A DNA stretch of 35,656 bases from Egaibacter sp046050465 (lineage in GTDB: Bacteria; Pseudomonadota; Gammaproteobacteria; Burkholderiales; Burkholderiaceae_C): assembly GCA_046050465.1 (NCBI GenBank), contig JBJOPS010000067.1:1-35656 (forward strand), read 5' to 3'. This document shows positions 1 to 7,515 of this stretch, one piece after another. The translations under genes and the position numbers were made by a program. Numbering within the stretch: position 1 is the first letter of the stretch; every line of letters begins with the position of its first letter. The notes under the pieces are model-generated. The model was not told where the DNA came from. It saw only the letters and a program-made list of their open reading frames with translations, and did no database searches.

Positions 1-510
1 CCCGCCGCGCACGGCGTATTCACCCGGGCTCACCACTTGCGTGACGTGGTTGTAGCCCGCCAGCGTCAACTGGCCTTTCAGTTTGGCCTCGTCCAGCTTT
101 TGTTTGACCTTGAACTGGAACGTGTAGCCCGCCAGAAAACTGGGTGGCGCCAGGCGGTACAGCGCGGTGGTTGCCGGGATGACCACCATGTCGGCGCCAG
201 TCTCCTTGTCACGCTGACTGATTCGCCACAGTGTGGCCAGGCGCTCGCTGATCAGGTCCTGATGTGGCGAAAACGTGTCGTAGGGCAGGGTTTCCCAGTC
301 CGGGAAAAGGGCGCAGCGCAGTTCAGGCGCAAAAAAAGCCATCTCTTCGATCAGCCGCTGGGCATCGGTTGCGCTGGCCGTGACGATGGCCATTGGCCGG
401 TGCCCGGCTTTCTCCCTTTGCCCCAGTTGTGCCAGCAGCAGGGCATCTGCCGAGCCCACAGGACGGGGCAGGGTGAAGCGTTTGCCGTTGACCAGTTTGG
501 GTAATTCCAT
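1..510 (-). CDS. mfd: Transcription-repair coupling factor Mfd, N-terminal part (cut by window edge)
   Basis: The reverse-strand frame opens at the ATG at 508-510 and runs open for 170 codons to base 1, so the 3' part lies outside the window. The visible residues match the UvrB-like N-terminal module of Mfd: an opening that ends in the motif LPRPVGSADALLLAQLG, then the phrases FAPELRCALFPDWETLPYD and SPHQDLISERLATLW, which are typical of the UvrB-homology domain. The full family protein (about 1,150 residues) is a cytoplasmic ATP-dependent translocase that removes stalled RNA polymerase and recruits UvrA. The helicase and RNA-polymerase-interaction domains cannot be seen here. The gene diverges from ispD, with 91 bases between the two starts. 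The identification is firm although only about 15% of the gene is present. Confidence 0.93.
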   Translation of the reverse strand, partial: MELPKLVNGKRFTLPRPVGSADALLLAQLGQREKAGHRPMAIVTASATDAQRLIEEMAFFAPELRCALFPDWETLPYDTFSPHQDLISERLATLWRISQRDKETGADMVVIPATTALYRLAPPSFLAGYTFQFKVKQKLDEAKLKGQLTLAGYNHVTQVVSPGEYAVRGG

Positions 511-554
511 GAATCGCTGCGGGACAGATCAGTTAAGTGGCACATCAATACCAA

Positions 555-585
555 ACACCCCCGGCCGGTCAGGGCAGGGGGGTGT
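555..585. other. Inverted repeat between mfd and ispD
   Basis: An 8-base arm ACACCCCC (555-562) is repeated as GGGGGTGT (578-585) with a 15-base spacer. An inner GGCC-centred palindrome (CCGGCCGG, 561-568) overlaps the left arm. It sits in the 91-base divergent gap. It could be an operator or a 5'-UTR hairpin for ispD; no known regulator motif is recognised. Confidence 0.3.
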
Positions 586-601
586 ATGACTTGATTTTAG
601 A

Positions 602-1429
602 ATGGCGCACCGCATCATGACGCCAAGTCCTCAAATTTCTTCCAATCCGTCGGCGGCAAAGGCACGTCAGCCACGGCTTTGGACGCTGATTCCCTGTGCT
701 GGTAGCGGTAGCCGGGCCGGTGTGGATGCGCCCAAACAGTACCAAATGGTTGCGGGTCGACCAATGGTGGCGCATACGCTGGCTGCATTTGCGTCGGTAG
801 CCCGCGTCCACCGCACCTTGCTGGTGCTGGCAGGTGGCGACAATTTCCTGTCAGATCACCCGGAGGTTACGCATCCTGCATCCAGCGTTGCTCCTGTATT
901 GATAGCGTCTTGCGGAGGACCCACGAGGGCTGTAAGCGTTTTGAATGGCCTGAATGTTCTGCTCCAGCAGGGCGCCGACGCAAAGGACTGGGTGCTGGTG
1001 CACGATGCAGCGCGTTGCCTGATTACGCCTGAGTTGATCAACAAGCTGATTGACGCCTGTAAGCAGGATGCTGTTGGCGGCCTGTTGGCGCTGCCGTTGC
1101 CAGACACTCTGAAGATGGGTATGACTGGAAGGGTGGCAGCTACGCTGGACAGAAGCGACAAATGGCTGGCGCAAACGCCACAGATGTTTCGTATCGGCCT
1201 TTTGCGTGAGGCGCTGGTCCTGACGGGCGAACGGGTGACCGACGAGTCCAGCGCCATTGAAGCAATGGGTCTGTCCCCCAAACTGGTGCCTGGCAGCGCA
1301 CAGAATTTCAAGGTCACCTATCCGGAAGATTTTGCACTCGCCCAGGCGGTGTTGCAGGCACGGCTGCGAACCGGCAACCCGGCGCTAGCCAGGCTCAACC
1401 AAGGAAACTCCGACGATGACTACCCCTGA
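602..1429 (+). CDS. ispD: 2-C-methyl-D-erythritol 4-phosphate cytidylyltransferase
   Basis: This enzyme joins CTP and methylerythritol phosphate in the cytoplasmic MEP isoprenoid pathway. The nucleotide-binding signature IPCAGSGSRAG followed by APKQY lies at about residues 30-47. The conserved VHDAAR, TPQMF and NFKVTYPEDFALA motifs follow in the right order, including the catalytic Arg and Lys positions and the C-terminal Lys of the KVT motif. At 275 residues it is longer than the usual 230 or so, because about 26 residues precede the core. The ATG at 617 would give a shorter start, and neither start has a clear Shine-Dalgarno. The 3' end overlaps ispF by 14 bases, implying coupled translation. 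Confidence 0.93.
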   Translation: MAHRIMTPSPQISSNPSAAKARQPRLWTLIPCAGSGSRAGVDAPKQYQMVAGRPMVAHTLAAFASVARVHRTLLVLAGGDNFLSDHPEVTHPASSVAPVLIASCGGPTRAVSVLNGLNVLLQQGADAKDWVLVHDAARCLITPELINKLIDACKQDAVGGLLALPLPDTLKMGMTGRVAATLDRSDKWLAQTPQMFRIGLLREALVLTGERVTDESSAIEAMGLSPKLVPGSAQNFKVTYPEDFALAQAVLQARLRTGNPALARLNQGNSDDDYP

Positions 1430-1931
1430 AGCCAAACGACCACGACCAGGCATTCGCGTGGGTGAGGGGTGGGACACGCATGCGCTGGTGCCGGGACGCA
1501 AACTCATTCTGGGTGGTGTGCAAGTTCCGTTTGATCGCGGCCTGTTGGGGCATTCCGATGCCGATGTATTGCTGCACGCAATCACCGATGCCTTGCTGGG
1601 TGCTGCCGCGTTAGGCGACATTGGCACGCATTTTCCCGATACCGATGAGCAGTTCCGCGGCGCCGACTCGATGGTACTGATTACCGAGGCGCTGCGCAGG
1701 GTTCGCGAACGGGGCCTGGACATTGGCAACATCGATTGCACGGTGATTGCGCAGGCGCCCAAACTGATGCCCTGGATACCGCAGATGCGTCGCAACATCG
1801 CGCAGGCACTGGGTATTTCAGTCGATCAAATCAATGTGAAGGCCAAGACGGCTGAAAAAATGGGCCCGGTGGGTGAGGGCAAGGCGATGGAGGCACGCGC
1901 AGTTGCGTTGCTGGTGGGCCCAACAACCTGA
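1416..1931 (+). CDS. ispF: 2-C-methyl-D-erythritol 2,4-cyclodiphosphate synthase
   Basis: IspF makes the cyclic diphosphate that follows IspD and IspE in the MEP pathway and works as a zinc-dependent homotrimer. Visible hallmarks are the DTH metal-binding motif in GEGWDTHALVPG, the GHSDADVLLHAITDALLGA stretch with the second metal histidine, the DIGTHFPDTD loop, and the C-terminal KAKTAEKMGPVGEG motif. The 171 residues include a short N-terminal extension on a core of about 160. It overlaps the end of ispD, so the two form one transcriptional unit. Its TGA (1929-1931) directly abuts the stop of the convergent kinase gene. Confidence 0.95.
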   Translation: MTTPEAKRPRPGIRVGEGWDTHALVPGRKLILGGVQVPFDRGLLGHSDADVLLHAITDALLGAAALGDIGTHFPDTDEQFRGADSMVLITEALRRVRERGLDIGNIDCTVIAQAPKLMPWIPQMRRNIAQALGISVDQINVKAKTAEKMGPVGEGKAMEARAVALLVGPTT

Positions 1932-3377
1932 TCAGTTTGTTGCTTCGGTCTGCCCCCAGGTGTCTGATGATGGCTGCTGAGCCCTCCTGAGTTTGATGTG
2001 TGCGGCCAAACCGCCTGACGTGGTGTTGGCCAGTGCAAAACGCCCCATCATGCGCTGAACGGTTTTATCCACAATCGACAGGCCCAACCCCGCCCCGGTG
2101 GCTTCGGTACGGGCCTCATCCAGCCGGAAGAAGGGTTTTGTCAGGCTGGCCAGTTTTTCCGTGGGAACGCCCACGCCATGGTCGCGGAACTTCATCAGCA
2201 CCCATTCATCGCGCTCCTTGGCTGCAATGTGCACATGGGCGACCCCGGTTTTGCGGCTCTTGCCATAACGACGGGCATTTTCCAGCAGATTGGAAATCAC
2301 GCGGCGCAACTCGACATCATCGGCGAGTAACCAGATGTTTGGCGGTACATCCAGTGTGACCCGAATATCAGGACGTTCTTGAACTGAATAGGTGCAGGCC
2401 TCCAGCACCGCGTCCAGAGAGACCGGGGACAGCTTGACGTGATCCGGGCGTGCATAGTCCAGAAACTTGTCGATGATGGCGTCGAGCTGCTCGATGTCGG
2501 CCACCATGTGTTCACGTGCATCTGAATCTGCCACGCTCATTTCGGTTTCCAGCCGCAATCGGGCCAGCGGCGTGCGCAGGTCATGCGAGATGCCAGCGAG
2601 CATGACCACCCGGTCTTGCTCAATTTTGGCCAGTTTCTGGGTCATGCGGTTGAAACCGATGTTCACCGCACGAATCTCCCCGGTGGTTACGTTTTCGTCC
2701 AGCGTACTCGCCTCAAAATCTCCCTCACGTACCTTGCCTGCCGCGAACGACAGCTCCTTAAGCGGGCGATTGATCAGCCGGGCAATGAGTGCCGCACCGG
2801 CTAGCGACAGCACAGCCGCTGTGATGAGCCAGATCAGCCAGGTTCGCCCGCCCGTCTGGTTGAAGCGGGCCCGGTCCGTTTGCATCCAGTAGTTGTCGCC
2901 GTCAATGACAAAGCCCACCCACAGGCCGTCTTCCTTGTTCACACTATTGGCGACGAGGGTACCTGGTCCCAGCCGGGCCAGAAGCTCCTGGGAAATGCGT
3001 TTGCCCAAAGTGTCGGTGTCAAACGGTTCGTATTTGTCGTCAGGCTCACGAGGAACGATGCGCACACCCTCCTGCTCGGTCATGGTCTTGATCAGCGATA
3101 CCCGTGCAATCGCGTCAGCGTGTATCAGCGCTGCGCGGCTCAGATTGACCAGTGACGCGATTTGCTGGGCAGTTTGAATCGCACGCGGCTCAAACTCCAG
3201 CGCACGAAGGGTTTGCAGCCAGGCCAGGATGCTGCCAGCCAATAGCAGTGCCAGCAGGAAAAACGTGCGCCAGAACAGGCTCAGACCGGAGCGCCGGTCG
3301 GAAACAAGTTCCCCCATACCGGTTTCCAGCTGCGCTGGAACCGATACATCAGGAAGGGTATTGGTGGAATCAGTCAA
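1932..3377 (-). CDS. envZ: EnvZ-like sensor histidine kinase
   Basis: This is an inner-membrane sensor partner of the OmpR gene encoded just upstream on the same strand. Two membrane segments (about residues 33-58 and 180-200) flank a periplasmic domain of about 120 residues, followed by HAMP. The dimerisation/phosphoacceptor box is SHDLRTPLARL (His265). The ATPase has an N box NLLENARRYGK (about 364-373), a G1 box DHGVGVP and a G2 box GAGLGLSIV. The longest frame starts at a TTG (3377). An ATG at 3317, 20 codons in, is an equally plausible start and keeps all domains. The gap to ompR is 75 bases. The stimulus is unknown; the periplasmic domain is not diagnostic. Confidence 0.9.
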   Translation of the reverse strand: MTDSTNTLPDVSVPAQLETGMGELVSDRRSGLSLFWRTFFLLALLLAGSILAWLQTLRALEFEPRAIQTAQQIASLVNLSRAALIHADAIARVSLIKTMTEQEGVRIVPREPDDKYEPFDTDTLGKRISQELLARLGPGTLVANSVNKEDGLWVGFVIDGDNYWMQTDRARFNQTGGRTWLIWLITAAVLSLAGAALIARLINRPLKELSFAAGKVREGDFEASTLDENVTTGEIRAVNIGFNRMTQKLAKIEQDRVVMLAGISHDLRTPLARLRLETEMSVADSDAREHMVADIEQLDAIIDKFLDYARPDHVKLSPVSLDAVLEACTYSVQERPDIRVTLDVPPNIWLLADDVELRRVISNLLENARRYGKSRKTGVAHVHIAAKERDEWVLMKFRDHGVGVPTEKLASLTKPFFRLDEARTEATGAGLGLSIVDKTVQRMMGRFALANTTSGGLAAHIKLRRAQQPSSDTWGQTEATN

Positions 3378-3452
3378 TCAAAACTACCTGCCCGGCGAGC
3401 AACAAACCGCCAAGGCTGAACAGTGTGAACAAGCCCCGATTATGCTGGCCGC

Positions 3453-4184
3453 TCAGTTGACCCCATCCGGAACAAACACATAGCCCAGACCCCAGACCGT
3501 CTGAATATACCGTGGGGCGGCCGGATCGGTTTCCACCAGTTTGCGAAGCCGGGACACCTGCACGTCCAGGCTGCGATCAAAAGGTTCGAACTCGCGGCCG
3601 CGGGCCAGCTGCGCCAGTTTTTCACGTGACAGCGGCTGCCGTGGATGACGCACCAATGTCTTGAGCATGGCAAACTCGCCAGAAGTTAGCGGCAGTTCGT
3701 CGTCGCCTTTGCGCAGCGTGCGGGCACCCAGGTCAAAAACGAAGGGCCCGAACGTGACGCGTTCGTTGTCTGTTGAAGGTGCACCTGGCGCCTCGGCAGC
3801 GGGGCGGCGGCGCAACACGGCATGCACCCGGGCAAGCAGTTCGCGCGGGTTGAAGGGTTTGGCCAGATAGTCATCCGCGCCCACTTCCAGCCCCACGATG
3901 CGGTCAACGTCTTCACCCTTGGCGGTGAGCATGATGATGGGTGTCTTGTCGTTGGCACCGCGCAGGCGCCGGCAAATGGACAGCCCGTCTTCGCCAGGCA
4001 TCATCAGGTCCAGCACGATCAGATCCACCGTTTCGCGCAGCAGGATACGCGTGAGTGACTTGCCATCTTCAGCCTGCAGCACCTCAAAGCCTTCCTGGGT
4101 CAGGTAGCGTTGAAGCAACTCGCGAATGCGGGCGTCGTCATCGACGACCATGATGCGGTCGGTTCTGCTGTTTGGAGTGCTCAT
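3453..4184 (-). CDS. ompR: OmpR-family response regulator
   Basis: A 243-residue cytoplasmic transcription factor. The receiver domain has the acidic pocket VVDDD (about 13-17), the phospho-acceptor Asp59 in VLDLMMPGEDG, the switch Thr in MLTAKGE and the Lys in AKPF. A winged-helix DNA-binding domain follows (LTSGEFAMLKTLV, then SRLRKLVE and the terminal VWGLGYVFVPDG). I chose the ATG at 4182-4184, giving MSTPNSRTDRIMVVDDD, because it yields the usual OmpR length. A TTG 18 codons upstream would extend it without homology. It is transcribed towards envZ and diverges from the secreted-protein/DUF1800/DUF1501 operon. OmpR-box-like sequences occupy the shared intergenic region, suggesting autoregulation and control of that operon. 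Confidence 0.93.
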   Translation of the reverse strand: MSTPNSRTDRIMVVDDDARIRELLQRYLTQEGFEVLQAEDGKSLTRILLRETVDLIVLDLMMPGEDGLSICRRLRGANDKTPIIMLTAKGEDVDRIVGLEVGADDYLAKPFNPRELLARVHAVLRRRPAAEAPGAPSTDNERVTFGPFVFDLGARTLRKGDDELPLTSGEFAMLKTLVRHPRQPLSREKLAQLARGREFEPFDRSLDVQVSRLRKLVETDPAAPRYIQTVWGLGYVFVPDGVN

Positions 4185-4199
4185 ATTTTGTGCGACTGA

Positions 4200-4279
4200 A
4201 TTTGTAACAGACGAGATTCTGCAGTCCGCAGCGGGCAATTGAAACCGTTTCGACAGAGGGTTAACACACTGTTACAAAT
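4200..4279. promoter_or_regulatory. OmpR-box-like sites in the ompR / envelope-operon divergent region
   Basis: A perfect 11-base inverted repeat links ATTTGTAACAG (4200-4210) with CTGTTACAAAT (4269-4279). The right side forms a tandem GTTAACA-CACT-GTTACA (4260-4276), one base off the known OmpR consensus of two GTTACA half-sites separated by four bases. The left copy is 16 bases upstream of the ompR ATG, placed for autoregulation. The right copy is about 75-95 bases upstream of the secreted-protein ATG. A further inverted pair, TTGGTA (4289-4294) and TACCAA (4303-4308), lies downstream. The sequence match is direct; OmpR binding is inferred. Confidence 0.55.
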
Positions 4280-4352
4280 ATCGTGGCGTTGGTATTGTTC
4301 TTTACCAAGAGAATGTGAACCAAGCCAAAGCCACCGCCGTTATGGACACACC

Positions 4353-4685
4353 ATGAAGCAACTCCAACCTGTTCTCATTGTCTTGCTGCTGTGCAGCAAC
4401 GCCATGGCGCAGTCTGCCCAAAAGCAGACGATCCGGTTGGCTCAGGCAGAGATCTCTTCACCCGGTCTAGCCGAAAAATCTGAACTTGAAAAAGCCGAGG
4501 CGCTTCCACCCGGAGAACAACGTCGCGCGGCTTTGCGCGCGGCGTTGAAATCCCAGCGCACGTCGGGTATCAAGGAAGACGGTACTGCTGCCCCGGAGAG
4601 AAGAATGACACCTGAGGAGTTGGCCGAGTTGCGTCTGGAGTTGCGAAAGCAGCGTCGTGGCACAACTACCGGGACTCCTCCTTGA
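4353..4685 (+). CDS. Small secreted protein of unknown function, first gene of the DUF1800/DUF1501 operon
   Basis: I do not recognise a named family. The 110-residue product begins with a good signal peptide (MKQLQPVLIVLLLCSNAMAQ, cleavage likely after AMA), so it is probably periplasmic. The mature part is short, charged and low-complexity. A central helical stretch rich in Glu, Ala and Leu is followed by a basic C-terminus (RRMTPEELAELRLELRKQRR) and a Thr/Gly/Pro tail. The frame is open 38 codons upstream, but the signal peptide fixes the start at 4353. Its TGA overlaps the TTG start of the DUF1800 gene by four bases, so the two are translationally coupled. A chaperone or partner of the downstream DUF1800/DUF1501 proteins is possible but unproven. 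Confidence 0.7.
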   Translation: MKQLQPVLIVLLLCSNAMAQSAQKQTIRLAQAEISSPGLAEKSELEKAEALPPGEQRRAALRAALKSQRTSGIKEDGTAAPERRMTPEELAELRLELRKQRRGTTTGTPP

Positions 4686-6289
4686 AACTTAATCAAACGC
4701 GCGGGCTGCTTGCAGCCATTCTCCTGTCCAGCACCGCACTTTTTGCGGCACCTTCCAACCTGACTGAAGATCAGTCCAGGCACCTGCTGGTTCGCAGCGG
4801 CTTTGCACCCACACAGGCCGAGGTGGACCGCATTACAGGACAGAGCGCGCAGAAGGTCGTGACCGATCTCATCGCACGTGCGAAAGTGGCTAAAACCATA
4901 CACGCTGCTCCCGCGTTTGTCTCGCAGCCACCACCTTTGGCTGGCCGCTACCTCAAGACCAAAGATGATCAGCAGGCGTTTCGCCAGCAGCAATTGCGCG
5001 AGGGTTTTGACATCAAAACCTGGTGGATGCGCGAGATGATCGAAACGCCCGCGCCGCTGCAGGAGCGCATGACGCTGTTCTGGCACAACCATTTCGCCAC
5101 CTCGCAGCAAAAAGTGATCGGTTCGCAGGCCATGTGGGCGCAGCATCAGTTGCTTCGAAGCAACGCATTGGGGGATTTCCGGACCCTGCTGCATGCGGTT
5201 GCCAAAGACCCCGCCATGCTGGTTTACTTGGATGGCGCCAACTCGCGCCGTGAGTCACCCAACGAGAACTTTGCCCGCGAGGTGATGGAACTGTTCACGC
5301 TGGGCGAGGCCAGCCAGGGCGGCGGCTACACCGAGGCCGACATCAAGGAAGCCGCGCGCGCCTTCACCGGCTGGAGTGTTGACCGTGACACCTACCGATT
5401 CACGCAGCGTCCCCAGTTTCACGACATTGGCACTAAAACGCTTCTAGGTCACAAAGGCTTCATGGACGGCGACGACGCGCTGGACATCATGCTTGACCAA
5501 CCCGCTGCACCACGCTTCATCGTGACCAAGCTGTGGAAGGAATTTGTCTCGCCCACGCCTGACCCCGGCGAGGTGGAGCGCATCGCCAAACGCTTTCGTA
5601 GCCAGAACTTCGACATTGCCGTGGCAGTGAAAGAGCTGCTGCTGACCGATGCGTTCTGGTCGCCCGACAACCGGGGTAGCCTCATCAAGTCGCCAGTGGA
5701 CCTGGTAGTGGGCACTGTGCGGCAGTTCCGTTTCAGCTACTCCGATGTTGCGCCGTTTGCATTGAAGTCAGCCCAGCTGGGTCAAAACCTGTTGTTCCCG
5801 CCCAATGTGAAGGGCTGGCCTGGCTACACCGAATGGATCAACGCCACCACGCTGCTGGAACGCAAGCGGTTTGGTGAGCAATTGTTTCGCGCCGTGGAAC
5901 CCCAGCGTGATGCGAAGCTGTCGATGGCCATAGCCCCTGACGCGGCCGACGACCCCGCAACCCCGATGGGCAAGGTGAGCCCCCGCGCCAAAATGATGGC
6001 CGAGTTCGCCGGTGGCGAGGGCAAAGGCAGCAACAAGCGGGCGCTGGGCGTGATGGGCCGCGAAGGCGTCATGCGGGTGGCCGATGCCGTGTCATCCATC
6101 CGGTTTGACCCGGACCCCTGGCTGGCGCTGTACGGCGGCCATGCCGACCGCGAGCCTTCTGACGAGTCAAAAGCACGGTTAGCCCTCGTGATGCTTGCGT
6201 CACCAGCTACACAAACCATAGCAATCGGCACCGTGGGTGTGGCCTACATCCGCACCCTCACACTCGACCCCGCCTACCAACTCAAATAG
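4682..6289 (+). CDS. DUF1800 family protein, secreted
   Basis: The 535-residue product starts at a TTG that overlaps the preceding stop (TTGA). The start is supported by the signal peptide that follows at once (about 25 residues, ending LFAAPS). Family hallmarks are visible: LTEDQSRHLLVRSGFAPT near the N-terminus, ERMTLFWHNHFATS, REVMELFTLGE followed by YTEADIKEAARAFTGW, and NVKGWPGYTEWIN. DUF1800 proteins have no established biochemical role and are very often encoded next to DUF1501 proteins, as here. The conserved His/Trp/Glu-rich motifs suggest an enzyme or binding protein in the periplasm. It is followed by the DUF1501 gene after 9 bases. Confidence 0.9.
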   Translation: MKLNQTRGLLAAILLSSTALFAAPSNLTEDQSRHLLVRSGFAPTQAEVDRITGQSAQKVVTDLIARAKVAKTIHAAPAFVSQPPPLAGRYLKTKDDQQAFRQQQLREGFDIKTWWMREMIETPAPLQERMTLFWHNHFATSQQKVIGSQAMWAQHQLLRSNALGDFRTLLHAVAKDPAMLVYLDGANSRRESPNENFAREVMELFTLGEASQGGGYTEADIKEAARAFTGWSVDRDTYRFTQRPQFHDIGTKTLLGHKGFMDGDDALDIMLDQPAAPRFIVTKLWKEFVSPTPDPGEVERIAKRFRSQNFDIAVAVKELLLTDAFWSPDNRGSLIKSPVDLVVGTVRQFRFSYSDVAPFALKSAQLGQNLLFPPNVKGWPGYTEWINATTLLERKRFGEQLFRAVEPQRDAKLSMAIAPDAADDPATPMGKVSPRAKMMAEFAGGEGKGSNKRALGVMGREGVMRVADAVSSIRFDPDPWLALYGGHADREPSDESKARLALVMLASPATQTIAIGTVGVAYIRTLTLDPAYQLK

Positions 6290-6298
6290 GAGCCTGAC

Positions 6299-7486
6299 AT
6301 GAAACGCAGACATTTCCTGAGCGCGTTCAGCTCCGCCACGGGCGCCGCCCTTTTGACCAGTCACGCGCCGGGCTGGGCGCAAGGCGTGGGCCAGCGCGCC
6401 GCCAGTGCCAGTGACCGCATCCTCGTGCTGGTGGAGCTCAAAGGCGGCAACGACGGCCTCAACACCGTGGTGCCGTATGCCGACGACACCTATTACCAGC
6501 TGCGAAACGCCATCGCCATTCGCCGGGAAGACGTCTTGCGGCTCGACAAGCGTGTGGGTCTGCACCCCGAGCTCAAGGCCGCCCTGCCGCTGTGGGAAAA
6601 AGGCGAGCTGGCCATCGTGCAGGGTGTGGGTTACCCGCAGCCCAACCTGTCGCATTTCCGATCCATCGAAATCTGGGAAACCTCGTCCAAATCGGCCGAG
6701 TACCTGGACGACGGCTGGGTAGCGCGCGGCATGAAGGCTGGTTACGGCGGTCGGGCCAAATTCACTGCTGACGGTGTGCTGATTGGCGGCAATGACCTGG
6801 GCGCGCTGGCGGGTGCTCGCGCTGTCACGCTCAACAACCCCGAGGCCTTCATCAATCAGGCGCGTTTCGCCATGCCCAGCCATGCGCAGGGCAATGCCGC
6901 GCTGCAGCATCTGCTCAAAACAGAAAACGACGTCAGCGATGCGGCCCAGGGCCTGCGCAGCGAGAAGTTCAACTTCACTACCGAGTTCCCGCAGGGTGCT
7001 TTTGGCAACGGCGTGCGTGCTGCCGCCCAGGTGGTGGCCTCGCAAAAGGGCAAGGGTGGTGTGCCGGTGATCGTGCTCACACTGGGCAGTTTTGACACGC
7101 ACCAGAACCAGCCGGGTACCCATGCCAATCTGCTCAAACAACTGGGCGAGGGGCTGGCTGCGCTGCGCAGTTCGTTCACCGAGCTGGGCGCCTGGGACCG
7201 CACGATGGTGATGACGTTCAGCGAATTTGGACGGCGCCCCCGGCAGAACAATTCGAATGGCACTGACCACGGCACCGTGGCACCGCACTTCGTGGCTGGC
7301 GGTGCGGTGCGTGGTGGCCTGCACGGCCAGGCGCCCGACCTCAGCCGTCTGGACAGCTCGCAAAACATGGCCTACACGACCGATTTCCGCCAGATGTACG
7401 CTACCGTGGCGCGCGACTGGTGGGGTGTGAACCCCGAAGACGTGGTGCGTGGCCGGTTCGAGCCGCTTAAATTCCTGAAAACCTGA
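6299..7486 (+). CDS. DUF1501 family protein, exported (sulfatase-like fold)
   Basis: A 395-residue protein preceded by a strong AGGAG ribosome site (6290-6294). The N-terminus MKRRHFLSAFSSATGAALL is a twin-arginine-type signal, so export in a folded state is likely. DUF1501 belongs to the alkaline-phosphatase/sulfatase-like superfamily. Visible motifs are VELKGGNDGLNTVVPY, the LSHFRSIEIWET block, SFDTHQNQ, and the paired metal-site-like FSEFGRRP and NGTDHGTVAPHF. The substrate is unknown. Pairing with DUF1800 is a widespread conserved arrangement. A SIMPL-domain gene follows after 29 bases in the same direction, so all four genes probably form one operon. Confidence 0.9.
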   Translation: MKRRHFLSAFSSATGAALLTSHAPGWAQGVGQRAASASDRILVLVELKGGNDGLNTVVPYADDTYYQLRNAIAIRREDVLRLDKRVGLHPELKAALPLWEKGELAIVQGVGYPQPNLSHFRSIEIWETSSKSAEYLDDGWVARGMKAGYGGRAKFTADGVLIGGNDLGALAGARAVTLNNPEAFINQARFAMPSHAQGNAALQHLLKTENDVSDAAQGLRSEKFNFTTEFPQGAFGNGVRAAAQVVASQKGKGGVPVIVLTLGSFDTHQNQPGTHANLLKQLGEGLAALRSSFTELGAWDRTMVMTFSEFGRRPRQNNSNGTDHGTVAPHFVAGGAVRGGLHGQAPDLSRLDSSQNMAYTTDFRQMYATVARDWWGVNPEDVVRGRFEPLKFLKT

Positions 7487-7515
7487 AAACCTGACAACAT
7501 CAACCCAACCTATTC

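Noticed and set aside
37..504. Plus-strand open frame of 155 codons at the left edge.
   Set aside because: It is a shadow of mfd on the other strand; its translation has no recognisable features.
890..945. Sequence in ispD resembling the second half of the 49-bp repeat (GATAGC...CCCACGAGGGCTG).
   Set aside because: It encodes the native IspD motif GGPTRAVSVLNGL at the expected place with no extra length. The match (about 59% over 49 bases) is probably chance from shared codons. It also warns that the SIMPL copy needs a statistical test.
6200..7363. Long minus-strand frame (387 codons) opposite the DUF1501 gene.
   Set aside because: It is an antisense shadow. The sense gene has a Tat signal, a strong ribosome site and family motifs.
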